Of a stretch of 64,000 nt of DNA, positions 9,607 to 18,238 are shown piece by piece. The stretch's first letter is position 1. Each line of letters begins with the position of its first letter. Location: positions 828,278-892,277 of the forward strand of contig NZ_JACYVA010000001.1 of the NCBI RefSeq assembly GCF_014842075.1. Direction: 5' to 3'. The DNA comes from Sphingomonas sp. CFBP 13720. Its GTDB lineage: Bacteria > Pseudomonadota > Alphaproteobacteria > Sphingomonadales > Sphingomonadaceae. The notes under the pieces are model-generated. The model was given only the letters and a program-made list of their open reading frames with translations. It was not told where the DNA came from and did no database searches. Both the position numbers and the translations under genes were made by a program.

Positions 9607-10034
9607 GTTCGCGACCCATATTGGATTGGAACCGCGGTCGATACTCGCCGGCCGACGCCATGCGGATCGACCGGTTCCGATGGTCGTCCGCGCTTTACAA
9701 CCTCATCGCGCCAAGATGTGCGCGCGCGCCGGAAGCCTCTCAATAGTCCAAAAGATGGAATGGCGGTTCAGATTTCACAGTAAACCAGTAGCTTGCCGAA
9801 ACCCAATCGGCGGCGGACCGGACTATCGCACGGGCAGGACGCGTTTTCCGGCCGCGCGCATGACGCACATGGGGGGCGGTGTCGCGACGGGTGCCCGCAC
9901 GGACCGTACGATGCGGACCGGACGCGCATTGTCATGGAACGTTGGCGCCGGACTTCGCATCGCCTGCAAACGCTCACTGCCGTCGCTGGCGCGTACCGCT
10001 TGCCGCCGGGAGCCGGGAACGGCATAGCCGGGCG
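9607..10034. other. Divergent intergenic region upstream of the hybrid kinase
   Basis: About 430 bp with no supported gene. Frames that stay open here are arginine/proline-rich shadows. It presumably contains the promoter of the hybrid kinase (minus) and of the DUF2721 gene (plus). I could not pick out a convincing promoter or operator. Confidence 0.45.
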
Positions 10035-10496
10035 ATGGAATTCGCCCCCGTCCTGTCGACCGTCGCCAAGACGATCCAGACCGCGATCGCGCCGGTGTTC
10101 CTGCTCGCCGGGATCGGTGCGATTCTGAACGTGATGGTCGGGCGGCTGGCACGGATCGTCGATCGCGCGCGCGATCTCGAAAAGCTGCATCCCGCCTCGA
10201 TCGGGCCGGAGCATGAGCGGCACGTGTTCGAACTGCGCCTGCTCGACCGCCGCATCCACGTCATCAATACCGCCGTGTTTCTGGTAGTGCTCGCCGCCGT
10301 CGCCAATTGCTGCGTCGTCGCGATGCTGTTCACCGCCGAACTGCTCGACCTGCGGCTGGGCAAGGCGGTGGCGATTGCGTTCATCCTGTCGATGGTGCTG
10401 CTGATCGGCGGACTGATGTGGTTCCTGGTCGAGGTGCGCATGTCGGTACGCGCCATCCGCGTGCGTGCCGAACTGCTGGAGAGGACGCGACAGTGA
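10035..10496 (+). CDS. DUF2721-like membrane protein
   Basis: Small inner-membrane protein of 153 residues. Predicted helices lie at about residues 15-35 (IAPVFLLAGIGAILNVMVG), 75-100 and 105-130. Conserved-looking polar segments include RLARIVDRARDLE and the C-terminal MSVRAIRVRAELLER. The pattern fits the DUF2721 family, whose function is unknown. I chose the ATG at 10035; the frame is open further upstream but with a different, shadow-like composition. Its stop overlaps the GTG start of the next gene by 4 bp (GTGA), so the two are translationally coupled. Confidence 0.75.
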   Translation: MEFAPVLSTVAKTIQTAIAPVFLLAGIGAILNVMVGRLARIVDRARDLEKLHPASIGPEHERHVFELRLLDRRIHVINTAVFLVVLAAVANCCVVAMLFTAELLDLRLGKAVAIAFILSMVLLIGGLMWFLVEVRMSVRAIRVRAELLERTRQ

Positions 10497-10897
10497 CGCT
10501 GCGACGCGAACGCACGTTGTTGCAGCTTGCTGTCGCACTGGCCTGTATCGTGCCGCTGACCGCGTCGATCACCGGCATCGCATTGGGCGCGCGCTGGCTG
10601 CAACCCGCTCCGGCGGTCGATATGGACAGCCATTTCCGGTATCTTTCCGGGCTGTTCCTAGTGATGGGGCTGGGCTTCGCCAGTTGCGTGCCGGCGATCG
10701 AGCGCAAGAGCGGGCGGTTGCGCCTGCTGGGCGCGATGGTCGTTGTGGGCGGGCTGGCGCGGCTGGTGTCGCTGTCGCAGATCGGTACGCCGTCGATCGG
10801 GCATGTGACCGGGCTGGCGATCGAACTGGGCGTGGTCCCCGCAATTCTCGGCTGGCAGACGCGCGTGGCGCACCTGTACCGCATGCGCGGGGAATGA
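10493..10897 (+). CDS. DUF4345-like small membrane protein
   Basis: A 134-residue integral-membrane protein with four predicted helices: LLQLAVALACIVPL near the N-terminus, YLSGLFLVMGLGFASCVPAIE, LLGAMVVVGGLARLVSLSQIG, and GLAIELGVVPAILGW. This order resembles the DUF4345 family, of unknown function. The start is taken as the GTG at 10493, which overlaps the preceding stop as GTGA. Coupling with the DUF2721-like gene suggests the two act together at the membrane. Family assignment is from memory and moderately sure. Confidence 0.72.
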   Translation: MTLRRERTLLQLAVALACIVPLTASITGIALGARWLQPAPAVDMDSHFRYLSGLFLVMGLGFASCVPAIERKSGRLRLLGAMVVVGGLARLVSLSQIGTPSIGHVTGLAIELGVVPAILGWQTRVAHLYRMRGE

Positions 10898-10925
10898 CGT
10901 ACGCCGCAGCCGCCGGGCGCAGCGA

Positions 10926-12515
10926 TCAGCGCGTGCCGTTCAGCGCCGGCCCGGCATCGACCGTGGCGCGATACGTCGGCGCGACCCGCGCCCGCGCCGC
11001 CTGTTCAAACGCATAGCCGGCTCCCAGCAACCGCGCCTCGCTGAACTCGGGGCCGATGAACGACAGGCCGGCAGGCAGCCCACGCGCCAGTCCCATCGGC
11101 ACGGTCAGATGCGGATAGCCCGACACCGCCGGTAGTTCGCTGGCCGACGGGCCGGAAAAGTGATCGCCCTGCACCGGATCGGACAGCCACGGCGTGCCAT
11201 AGGTCGGCGCGACCAGCAGCGTCGCTCCGGCCGTGGCCAGCATCGCGTCGATCGCCCCTGCCGCCTGGGCCTTCGAATTCGCGCGCGCCGCGCGATAGGC
11301 AGGGTCGTCCAGCTCCGGCATCGCCTGCGCCGCAACGAACGTTTCCTGTCCGAAGAACGGCATTTCGGTGGTGGCGTTACGGGTGTTGAACGCGATCACA
11401 TCGGCCAGCGTCCGCGTCTTCACCGTGCGCGGCGTGGTGGCTAGATAAGAGTTCAGATCGGCCTTCAACTCCGCCTTCAGCACGGTAAACTCCGCCTCGC
11501 CCAGCCCCGGCAGGTCGGGCTGCTTCACGTCGATCAGGATCGCGCCCGCTGCTTTCAGCCGGTCGAGTGCGCGAGCGTACACGACGGCCAGCGCATCGGG
11601 CATGTCGGGCCGCAGCACCGCGATCCGTGCGCCCTTCAGCGCGTTCGCCGACAGTCCGGCGGCATAGTCGCGCCGGCGGGAATCGGCGCCCGCTGTGGTC
11701 GGATCGGCCGGATCGCTGCCGACCATCGCCGCGAACAGCAGCGCGGCGTCGCGCACGTCGCGCGCCATCGGTCCGGCGGTATCCTGACTATGGCTGATCG
11801 GCACGATCCGCGCACGGCTGACCATGCCGATCGTCGGTTTCAGCCCGACCAGACCGTTCATCGCCGCCGGACAGACGACCGACCCGTCGGTTTCGGTGCC
11901 GACCCCGATCGCGGCAAGGCTGGCGGCGATCGCGGCCCCGGTTCCCGAAGACGACCCGCATGCACTGCGATCCAATGCATAGGGATTGCGCACCAGTCCG
12001 CCGACCGCGCTCCAGCCGCTCATCGAACTGCTCGAACGGATGTTTGCCCATTCCGACAGGTTGGTCTTGCCGAGAATCACCGCGCCCGCCGCGCGCAACC
12101 GGGCGACGACTGGCGCATCGCGACCGGTGCGATTGTCCCGTAGCGCGAGGCTGCCCGCCGTGGTCGCGTTCTCACGGGTTTCGATATTGTCCTTCACCAG
12201 CACCGGCAGCCCGTGGAGCGGGCCGCGAATCCGTCCGGCGCGGCGTTCGGCGTCCAGCGCGCGGGCCTGCGCCAGCGCGTCGGGATTGATCGCGATCACA
12301 CTGCGCAGCGTCGGCCCCCGCCGGTCGATCGCGGCGATCCGCGCGAGATAGGCGGCGGTCAGCGCCTCTGCCGTGGTGTGCCCGGCGGCCATGTCGGACA
12401 GCGATTGCGCCGCGCCGCGTTCCTCGACCACCGGCCCGGATTGCGCCGCCGCCGGAACCGCCACCGGGGCAGCCACCGTCACGGCCATCGCCGCCATCCA
12501 CCCCGTTTGCCGCAT
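10926..12515 (-). CDS. Exported amidase (amidase-signature family)
   Basis: Serine hydrolase of the amidase-signature family, 529 residues, hydrolysing amide bonds of an unknown substrate. The Ser-cisSer-Lys triad is visible: K108 in GLPVLVKDN, the cis-Ser in GSSSGTGAA (188-190), and the nucleophile S212 in ETDGSVVCPA. An N-terminal signal peptide (residues 1-24, ending PAAAQS) points to a periplasmic location, unlike the cytoplasmic GatA. The start at 12515 (MRQTGWMAAMAV) is chosen because it begins the signal peptide; the frame is open upstream to 12872 without a signal-like sequence. Confidence 0.9.
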   Translation of the reverse strand: MRQTGWMAAMAVTVAAPVAVPAAAQSGPVVEERGAAQSLSDMAAGHTTAEALTAAYLARIAAIDRRGPTLRSVIAINPDALAQARALDAERRAGRIRGPLHGLPVLVKDNIETRENATTAGSLALRDNRTGRDAPVVARLRAAGAVILGKTNLSEWANIRSSSSMSGWSAVGGLVRNPYALDRSACGSSSGTGAAIAASLAAIGVGTETDGSVVCPAAMNGLVGLKPTIGMVSRARIVPISHSQDTAGPMARDVRDAALLFAAMVGSDPADPTTAGADSRRRDYAAGLSANALKGARIAVLRPDMPDALAVVYARALDRLKAAGAILIDVKQPDLPGLGEAEFTVLKAELKADLNSYLATTPRTVKTRTLADVIAFNTRNATTEMPFFGQETFVAAQAMPELDDPAYRAARANSKAQAAGAIDAMLATAGATLLVAPTYGTPWLSDPVQGDHFSGPSASELPAVSGYPHLTVPMGLARGLPAGLSFIGPEFSEARLLGAGYAFEQAARARVAPTYRATVDAGPALNGTR

Positions 12516-12898
12516 CGATTGCAATCCTGTTCCACCGGTCCGATCCGGTTGGAGCGCAGTCGGGCGACGGATGCAATATGTCGATATCGACTCATCGCAG
12601 CACCGTCCGATGCGAAAAAAATAATTCCGGACTTGCGCGGATCGGAAAGCGTGGAAGTCCCACGCGTCGCGTCCGTTTGCGGCATCCGATACCGATATCG
12701 GGGCATAGCGGACCGCTTGCATCCGTACCCGTTCGGCAACTAAGTCTTGTGGGTAACGTTCTCGATCAGCCGCTACATGGTGTATCCATGACGTGCGGCT
12801 GGACCGGACATCGTACGGGTTTTGGCGTTTTATCGACCGGGGACAGCAGGATGCTGGCGGCCGGCATGACAAGAACGTATGAAGAACAGGGAATCGGG
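12516..12898. other. Divergent promoter region, amidase / nrdA
   Basis: About 380 bp between the amidase (minus) and nrdA (plus). It is less GC-rich than flanking genes in places, for example GAAAAAAATAATTCCGG near 12613. I looked for a pair of NrdR boxes before nrdA and did not find convincing ones. No gene is supported. Confidence 0.45.
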
Positions 12899-14806
12899 AT
12901 GGACTTCAGGGATTTAGACATGAACGAAACCAGCGCCCCCACCCTCGACCTGCCGGTCGAAGCCCCCGCCGCCGCACCGGCCGCGCCGCGCGACAGCAAG
13001 ACGGTCGACGTCCAGCTCTATGCCGTCGACGTCGATCATTCGCGCGACGCGCTGCTGACCGACTTCGGCAAGGATACGCTGAAGGACCGGTATCTGCTGC
13101 CAGGCGAATCCTATCAGGATCTGTTCGTGCGCGTCGCATCGGCCTATGCCGATGATCAGGCCCATGCCCAGCGGCTGTACGACTATATCTCGAAACTGTG
13201 GTTCATGCCCGCCACCCCCGTGCTGTCGAACGGCGGCACCGGACGCGGCCTGCCGATCAGCTGCTATCTCAACTCGGTTCCCGACAGCCTCGAAGGCATC
13301 GTCGAGACGTGGAACGAGAATGTGTGGCTGGCATCGCGCGGCGGCGGCATAGGCACCTATTGGGGCAGCGTGCGCGGCATCGGCGAACCGGTCGGGCTGA
13401 ACGGCAAGACCAGCGGTATCATCCCGTTCGTCCGGGTGATGGATTCGCTGACGCTCGCCATTTCGCAGGGGTCGCTGCGTCGCGGGTCGGCGGCATGCTA
13501 TCTCGACGTCAGCCACCCGGAGATCGAGGAGTTCCTCGAAATCCGCAAACCCTCGGGCGATTTCAACCGCAAGGCGCTGAACCTGCACCATGGCGTGCTG
13601 ATCCCCGACGCGTTCATGGAAGCGGTGCGCGACGGTGCCGAATGGGTGCTTCGCAGCCCCAAGGACGGATCGCAGCGCGCGGTCGTCGATGCCCGGTCGC
13701 TGTTCCAGAAGCTGGTCGAAACCCGCCTCGCCACCGGCGAACCGTACATCGTGTTCAGCGATCATGTGAACAACGCGATGCCCAAGCATCACCGCGATCT
13801 GGGTCTCAAGGTATCCACTTCGAACCTGTGCAGCGAGATCACGCTGCCGACTGGCACCGATCATCTCGGCAACGACCGCACGGCGGTATGCTGCCTGTCG
13901 TCGCTGAACCTCGAAACCTGGGACGAATGGAACGGCGACAAGCGCTTCATCGAGGACGTGATGCGTTTCCTCGACAACGTGCTGACCGACTATATCGACC
14001 GCGCACCCGATGAAATGGCGCGCGCGCGTTATTCGGCATCGCGGGAGCGTTCGGTCGGTCTTGGCGTCATGGGCTTCCATTCGTTCCTGCAGGCACGCAG
14101 CCTGCCGTTCGAAGGCGCGATGGCGAAGGCGTGGAACCTGCGCATCTTCCGTCACGTCAGCGCACAGGTGAACGAGGCGTCGATGCACCTCGCCAACGAA
14201 CGTGGCCCGTGCCCCGACGCGGCCGATATGGGCGTGATGGAACGGTTTTCGTGCAAGATGGCGATCGCGCCGACCGCATCGATCAGCATCATCTGCGGCG
14301 GCACCAGCGCGTGCATCGAACCGATCCCGGCGAACATCTATACCCACAAGACGCTGTCGGGATCGTGGTCGGTCAAGAATCCGTATCTCGAAAAGCTGTT
14401 GATCGCGAAGTCGAAGAACAGCGATGCGGTGTGGAACACGATCCTCGAACGCGGCGGATCGGTCCAGCATCTCGATTTCCTGACGGTCGAGGAAAAGGAC
14501 ACGTTCAAGACCTCGTTCGAAATCGACCAGCGCTGGCTGCTTGAACTGGCGGGCGACCGCACGCCGTTCATCGATCAGGCGCAGTCGCTCAACCTGTTCA
14601 TCCCGGCGGACGTCGAGAAGTGGGATCTGCTGATGCTCCATTTCCGTGCATGGGAACTGGGCATCAAGTCGCTCTATTACCTACGGTCGAAGTCGGTGCA
14701 GCGCGCCGGTTTCGCCGGCGGGGTGGAAGCGGACAACACGTCCGAACTGGCGAAGTTCGATCTGGGCGAGACGACCGACTATGACGAATGTCTGGCCTGT
14801 CAGTAA
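12899..14806 (+). CDS. nrdA: Class I ribonucleoside-diphosphate reductase, alpha subunit
   Basis: Catalytic subunit that reduces ribonucleoside diphosphates to deoxyribonucleotides with NrdB. It has 635 residues. C122 (GLPISCYLNSVPDS) is the first active-site cysteine. STSNLCSEITLP carries the thiyl-radical Cys and the catalytic Glu, and LNLHHGV the usual Asn region. The C-terminal redox pair is C631/C634 (ECLACQ). The protein is much shorter than the E. coli enzyme because it lacks an N-terminal ATP-cone; the fold starts after a short Pro/Ala-rich leader. Starts at 12899 (MDFRDLDMNE) and 12920 (MNETSAP) are both plausible, and I took the first. nrdB follows 0.9 kb downstream. Confidence 0.95.
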   Translation: MDFRDLDMNETSAPTLDLPVEAPAAAPAAPRDSKTVDVQLYAVDVDHSRDALLTDFGKDTLKDRYLLPGESYQDLFVRVASAYADDQAHAQRLYDYISKLWFMPATPVLSNGGTGRGLPISCYLNSVPDSLEGIVETWNENVWLASRGGGIGTYWGSVRGIGEPVGLNGKTSGIIPFVRVMDSLTLAISQGSLRRGSAACYLDVSHPEIEEFLEIRKPSGDFNRKALNLHHGVLIPDAFMEAVRDGAEWVLRSPKDGSQRAVVDARSLFQKLVETRLATGEPYIVFSDHVNNAMPKHHRDLGLKVSTSNLCSEITLPTGTDHLGNDRTAVCCLSSLNLETWDEWNGDKRFIEDVMRFLDNVLTDYIDRAPDEMARARYSASRERSVGLGVMGFHSFLQARSLPFEGAMAKAWNLRIFRHVSAQVNEASMHLANERGPCPDAADMGVMERFSCKMAIAPTASISIICGGTSACIEPIPANIYTHKTLSGSWSVKNPYLEKLLIAKSKNSDAVWNTILERGGSVQHLDFLTVEEKDTFKTSFEIDQRWLLELAGDRTPFIDQAQSLNLFIPADVEKWDLLMLHFRAWELGIKSLYYLRSKSVQRAGFAGGVEADNTSELAKFDLGETTDYDECLACQ

Positions 14807-14815
14807 GCGGACCGA

Positions 14816-14839
14816 CGCCCGTTGCGGAAGCAACGGGCG
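14816..14839. terminator. Hairpin after nrdA (terminator-like)
   Basis: Perfect 10-bp stem, CGCCCGTTGC (14816-14825) / GCAACGGGCG (14830-14839), with a GGAA tetraloop. It starts 10 bp after the nrdA stop. No T-run follows, so it may end transcription inefficiently or protect the 3' end. Confidence 0.6.
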
Positions 14840-14906
14840 GACAGCGGGGTCGCGTAGCGATCCCGTCTGACGGCTTGGCCGCAGTTGCCTTTTCGCCGCG
14901 CTCGTC

Positions 14907-14980
14907 ATGCCAGCGCAGGCTGGCATCGCTCGCGGCAGGGCGCTCGCCTCGCGACGGAAGGACCCCAGCCTTCGCTGGGG
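14907..14980. repeat. Tandem REP-like hairpins
   Basis: Two neighbouring perfect hairpins: ATGCCAGC-GCAG-GCTGGCAT (14907-14926) and CCCCAGC-CTTC-GCTGGGG (14963-14980). They lie in the gap between nrdA and the convergent DUF2171 gene. The pair of palindromes with a spacer resembles the repeated extragenic palindromes common in sphingomonads. Copy number cannot be checked within this window. Confidence 0.6.
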
Positions 14981-15042
14981 TGACGGATGGGGAGACGAAC
15001 CGGAGCGACGGCAACCGCCGCCACTCCGGTCCTTTCCCGACT

Positions 15043-15318
15043 TTAGACGTCCGAACCGCCTTCCTCGGTTTCGAACGTCACTGCGACATCGGCATTGGCG
15101 CTCAGGCGGACGGTGTCGCCCTCGACCTCGGCGACGAGGCCGCCGTCGATATAATGGTGATGACCGGCATGTGCGCTTTCGGCTCCTTCGACTTCCGCGC
15201 CGCTGTCCTTCTTGGTCAGCTTGATGCGGTCGCCCTCGACGCGGTCGACGGTGCCGACATGGACGCCGTCGGCGCCGATGACTTCGGCATGTTCGTTGAT
15301 GTTGCTCAGATCGGCCAT
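15043..15318 (-). CDS. DUF2171 domain protein
   Basis: Small acidic protein of 91 residues. It opens with a segment typical of DUF2171/PRC-barrel-like proteins: HAEVIGADGVHVGTVDRVEGDRIKLTKKD. The middle is His-rich (HAGHHHYIDGG) and is followed by VRLSANADVAVTF. There is no signal peptide or membrane helix. AGGAG lies 7 bases before the ATG at 15318. Function is unknown; the His cluster could bind a metal, which is inference. It sits antisense between nrdA and nrdB. Confidence 0.82.
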   Translation of the reverse strand: MADLSNINEHAEVIGADGVHVGTVDRVEGDRIKLTKKDSGAEVEGAESAHAGHHHYIDGGLVAEVEGDTVRLSANADVAVTFETEEGGSDV

Positions 15319-15371
15319 GGTGGTTCTCCTGTGGGTACGGCGATGGAACGCGCAGTGCCGGAGTTGGTCGC

Positions 15372-15569
15372 ATGACGATGAATGTCGCGATCATGCTGTT
15401 CGTCGCGCTGGTTGCGGCGGGCGGTGGCGTGTGGCTGCTCGCGCGGTTGCGGTCGCGACCCACGCCGCAGTCGCGCTATGCCCATGGCATGGTCGGGATG
15501 ATGGGGCTGGCCCTTGGGCTGATCCTCGCCATATTCGGCGTCGCGCAATGGTCGTGGGGGTCGGCGTGA
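15372..15569 (+). CDS. Small membrane protein, unrecognised
   Basis: A 65-residue ORF with two hydrophobic segments (VAIMLFVALVAAGGGVWLLA and GMVGMMGLALGLILAIFGVA) joined by a basic loop (RLRSRPTPQSRYAH). GGAG lies 8 bases before the ATG at 15372, and a second ATG is at 15378. It is on the nrdB strand, 133 bp upstream of nrdB. I do not recognise a family. Two clean helices and a good ribosome-binding site make it likely real. Confidence 0.65.
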   Translation: MTMNVAIMLFVALVAAGGGVWLLARLRSRPTPQSRYAHGMVGMMGLALGLILAIFGVAQWSWGSA

Positions 15570-15702
15570 GGCACCACCCCTGCCGTACTCCGGCGAAGAC
15601 CGGGGTCCACCGCCACAGGCGACGACGACCGCAATTCCACATTCCCGTCCGCACGGTAGCACCACCAGTTTACATTTTTTCAGTTTTCCCGGAGTAATCC
15701 TC

Positions 15703-16752
15703 ATGTCGCTCACCGAAGCCCGCAAGCAGTACAAGCCGTTCGAATACCCCTGGGCGTTCGATTTCTGGAAGCGTCAGCAGCAGATCCACTGGATGCCCGA
15801 AGAGGTGCCGTTGGGTGAGGATTGCCGCGACTGGGCGCAGAAGCTGACCCCGCACGAACGCAACCTGCTGACGCAGATCTTCCGCTTCTTCACCCAGGCG
15901 GATGTCGAGGTACAGGACTGCTATCACGAGAAATATGGCCGGATCTTCAAGCCGACCGAGGTCAAGATGATGCTTGCCGCCTTCTCCAACATGGAGACGG
16001 TGCATATCGCCGCGTACAGCCACCTGCTCGACACGATCGGCATGCCCGAGAGCGAATATGGCGCCTTCCTCGAATATAGCGAGATGAAGGACAAGCACGA
16101 CTATCTTCAGAATTTCGGCGTCGATACCGACGAGGATATCGCCAAGACGCTGGCCATGTTCGGCGGCTTCACCGAAGGGCTGCAGCTGTTCGCGTCGTTC
16201 GCGATGCTGATGAACTTCCCGCGCTTCAACAAGATGAAGGGCATGGGGCAGATCGTGTCGTGGTCGGTCCGTGACGAAAGCCTGCACTGCGAAGGCATCA
16301 TCAAGCTGTTCCACGCTTTCTGCAAGGAACGCGATTGCATGACGCGGTCGGTGCGCGACGACATCGCCGACATGTGTCAGACGACGGTCCGGCTGGAGGA
16401 CAACTTCATCGATCTGGCGTTCGAAATGGGGCCGGTCCACGGCATGACTGCCAAGGAGATCAAGAAGTATATCCGCTACATCGCCGACTGGCGGCTGGGC
16501 CAGCTGGGGATGAAGCCGATCTATCTGATCGAGGAGCATCCGCTGCCGTGGCTTGCCCCGCTGCTCAACGGGGTCGAGCACGCCAACTTCTTCGAACAGC
16601 GCGCGACCGAATATTCGAAAGCGGCGACCCGCGGCAACTGGAACGAGGTCTGGGACGGCTTCGACAAGCGCCAGAAGGCGAAGATCATCGCCCCGGCGAA
16701 CGAGGAAGCCAGCGGCATGGGCGACATGTTCGGGGGCGTGGCAGCGGAGTAA
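15703..16752 (+). CDS. nrdB: Class I ribonucleoside-diphosphate reductase, beta subunit
   Basis: Diiron radical-generating subunit partnering NrdA, 349 residues. Aligning by eye with E. coli NrdB gives ligands D67 (FTQADVEVQ), E98 and H101 (METVHIAAYSH), and the tyrosyl-radical residue Y105. Later ligands fall in DESLHCEGIIKLF. Presence of the Tyr suggests a class Ia-type cofactor rather than a Tyr-less subclass. The start is clear: GGAG lies 8 bases before the ATG at 15703. A small membrane protein gene and an antisense DUF2171 gene separate it from nrdA. Confidence 0.95.
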   Translation: MSLTEARKQYKPFEYPWAFDFWKRQQQIHWMPEEVPLGEDCRDWAQKLTPHERNLLTQIFRFFTQADVEVQDCYHEKYGRIFKPTEVKMMLAAFSNMETVHIAAYSHLLDTIGMPESEYGAFLEYSEMKDKHDYLQNFGVDTDEDIAKTLAMFGGFTEGLQLFASFAMLMNFPRFNKMKGMGQIVSWSVRDESLHCEGIIKLFHAFCKERDCMTRSVRDDIADMCQTTVRLEDNFIDLAFEMGPVHGMTAKEIKKYIRYIADWRLGQLGMKPIYLIEEHPLPWLAPLLNGVEHANFFEQRATEYSKAATRGNWNEVWDGFDKRQKAKIIAPANEEASGMGDMFGGVAAE

Positions 16753-16761
16753 GCCGCACCG

Positions 16762-16789
16762 GCGAGGGCCCGCCTAAGCTGGCCCTCGC
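16762..16789. terminator. Hairpin after nrdB (terminator-like)
   Basis: Perfect 9-bp stem, GCGAGGGCC (16762-16770) / GGCCCTCGC (16781-16789), with a 10-base loop. It begins 10 bp after the nrdB stop and has no T-run. It marks the boundary between the high-GC nrd region and the AT-richer island. Confidence 0.55.
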
Positions 16790-16837
16790 ACTTGACGCCA
16801 AGCAATAACTATCGGTCTTTCAGGAATGGAAACTCGC

Positions 16838-17431
16838 ATGCCGGTTATTATGCATTTTTCAACGTTCCTGAAATTTTTGACGCTTGATACCGGCGATAAG
16901 ATTCGTCAGCTAGAGGGATATGCAACGCCCGGCGGATTTGACTTCTACCGATCCTCCCGAGATGGCATATTCTAGTACGCAGCGCATGGATTAGATCGGA
17001 TACGCGTTGCTTCCGATATTGCTAAGATTGCTCCACCGAACGCTATTGCACATAATGTCGATATCTTCGAGAATGCCGCGAACTGGCTTGATAAGCAAAA
17101 GGGCGCTCGCTTTGCGCCATCAAGAGGAGTTTGGCGATCTCCACTCGGAAAATTTTCGGTACATATTGAACCGGAAATCGGTTTGGAAACTGGCTCCGAG
17201 AGGAAAGTTATCGCCGTTTACCCGCGGAAGGATCCACGACTGAATCGTGACAAGGCGGGAGCCGGTATTATACTTCTACGTCGAGCATATCGGGGCAATA
17301 GTACGGAAGGTTTCGGCATATTAGATGCGCACGGAGCAAAGGCATTCTGGAGCCCGACCAACGTTTCCGACGCGTTGTTGGACCGTGAGATTGAGACCAT
17401 AGACGGAGAATTAGCCCGCATCATGGGCTAG
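16838..17431 (+). pseudogene. Foreign-composition ORF interrupted by one in-frame amber codon
   Basis: One frame runs from the ATG at 16838 to TAG at 17429-17431, 198 codons, broken only by TAG at 16973-16975 (codon 46). Before the amber it reads MPVIMHFSTFLKFLTLDTGD onward; after it, YAAHGLDRIRVASDIAKIAP onward, through ERKVIAVYPRKDP to the end GELARIMG. AGGA precedes the ATG. Two 60-base lines inside count 43-45% G+C against 67% for a line in nrdB, so it is probably acquired DNA. Its stop shares CTAG with the convergent HNH gene. I do not recognise the family. It may be a single-mutation pseudogene, a suppressed or read-through gene, or a 45-residue peptide plus a separate ORF from a TTG at 17183. 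Confidence 0.7.
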
Positions 17432-17763
17432 TTGCGCTTTCGAACCGGCACCCGAAAGTCGGCAGGCTTGCCCGCCACCCATGTCAGAAACCGCGCTACG
17501 CCCGGCACCTGCCGCAACGTGTCCAGATCGGCGAGCGGCCCCGCCAGTTCGGCGTTGCTGGCGTTCGCATGAATCGTGCGGTGGCATACCGGATGCAGCG
17601 GTACGGTTTCGCGTCCGCCTTCGCTCTTGGGCACGCGATGGTGCCATTCGGTCCGGTTGCCGAGCGGACGACCGCACAGCGCGCAGACACTGGATGGCAC
17701 CGGTCGATCGGCCAACGCCTGTGCTGTCGCCAGTCCTGCCTTTCGCCGCACCCGTCCTGTCAC
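17428..17763 (-). CDS. Small HNH endonuclease
   Basis: A 111-residue protein with a compact HNH/treble-clef nuclease domain. A zinc-type pair C27-x2-C30 (CALCGRPL) is followed by the catalytic WHHRVPKSEGG (H41/H42), then C60-H61 and H65 (LHPVCHRTIHA). The start is the GTG at 17763, with GGAG 6 bases upstream. Such stand-alone HNH proteins occur in phages, mobile elements and defence loci, but no partner domain shows which applies. It converges with the amber-interrupted ORF, sharing the CTAG of both stop codons. Confidence 0.85.
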   Translation of the reverse strand: MTGRVRRKAGLATAQALADRPVPSSVCALCGRPLGNRTEWHHRVPKSEGGRETVPLHPVCHRTIHANASNAELAGPLADLDTLRQVPGVARFLTWVAGKPADFRVPVRKRN

Positions 17764-17904
17764 CGTCCGCTCCGCATCCTGCCAGTATAACGTGGCACAT
17801 CGCGCAGTTGTTTCATCGACCGTTCACCTGAACTGCGGTTGAAGGAACGCCGTTCGCAATCGTCGGTTGATACGACCGACATTATTCAACGGAGTATGCG
17901 CGCC

Positions 17905-18213
17905 ATGACTATCAGGACCTTGTTGATCGCCGCTGCCGCGATTGCCGCCACCACCACGCCGTCGATGGCGCGTCCGCGTTCGGTGCCGGTCTATTCGGAC
18001 GCCAACCCCTATTATCTCGACTACAAGACCGACCTGTCCGAGGCGAAGCGCGAGCTGCGCAAGGATTTGGCGCGGGCCGACGACGCAGCGTCGCGCGAGG
18101 ATGCGTGGCACGAATATCGTCGCGAGGTCGCCGATGCGCGCCACGACTTCCGCAAGGAAATGGCCGAGCGCGGCATGGTCATTCGCCGCGGCCGGGTAAC
18201 GGTGGAGGAATAA
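17905..18213 (+). CDS. Exported small charged protein, unrecognised
   Basis: A 102-residue protein with an N-terminal signal peptide (TIRTLLIAAAAIAATTTPSMA). The mature part is strongly charged and probably helical (DLSEAKRELRKDLARADDAA, then a similar stretch to RKEMAERGM). I chose the ATG at 17905, 10 bases after GGAG; an ATG at 17896 sits too close to that site. Likely periplasmic. The helical, charged composition recalls small stress-related or chaperone-like periplasmic proteins, but this is only a resemblance. Confidence 0.75.
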   Translation: MTIRTLLIAAAAIAATTTPSMARPRSVPVYSDANPYYLDYKTDLSEAKRELRKDLARADDAASREDAWHEYRREVADARHDFRKEMAERGMVIRRGRVTVEE

Positions 18214-18238
18214 TTCCTCCCCGCACCGTGGCGTAACG

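Noticed and set aside
12516..12898. NrdR-box search upstream of nrdA
   Set aside because: No pair of clear ACAC-AT-rich-GTGT-type sites was found, so no regulator site is claimed.
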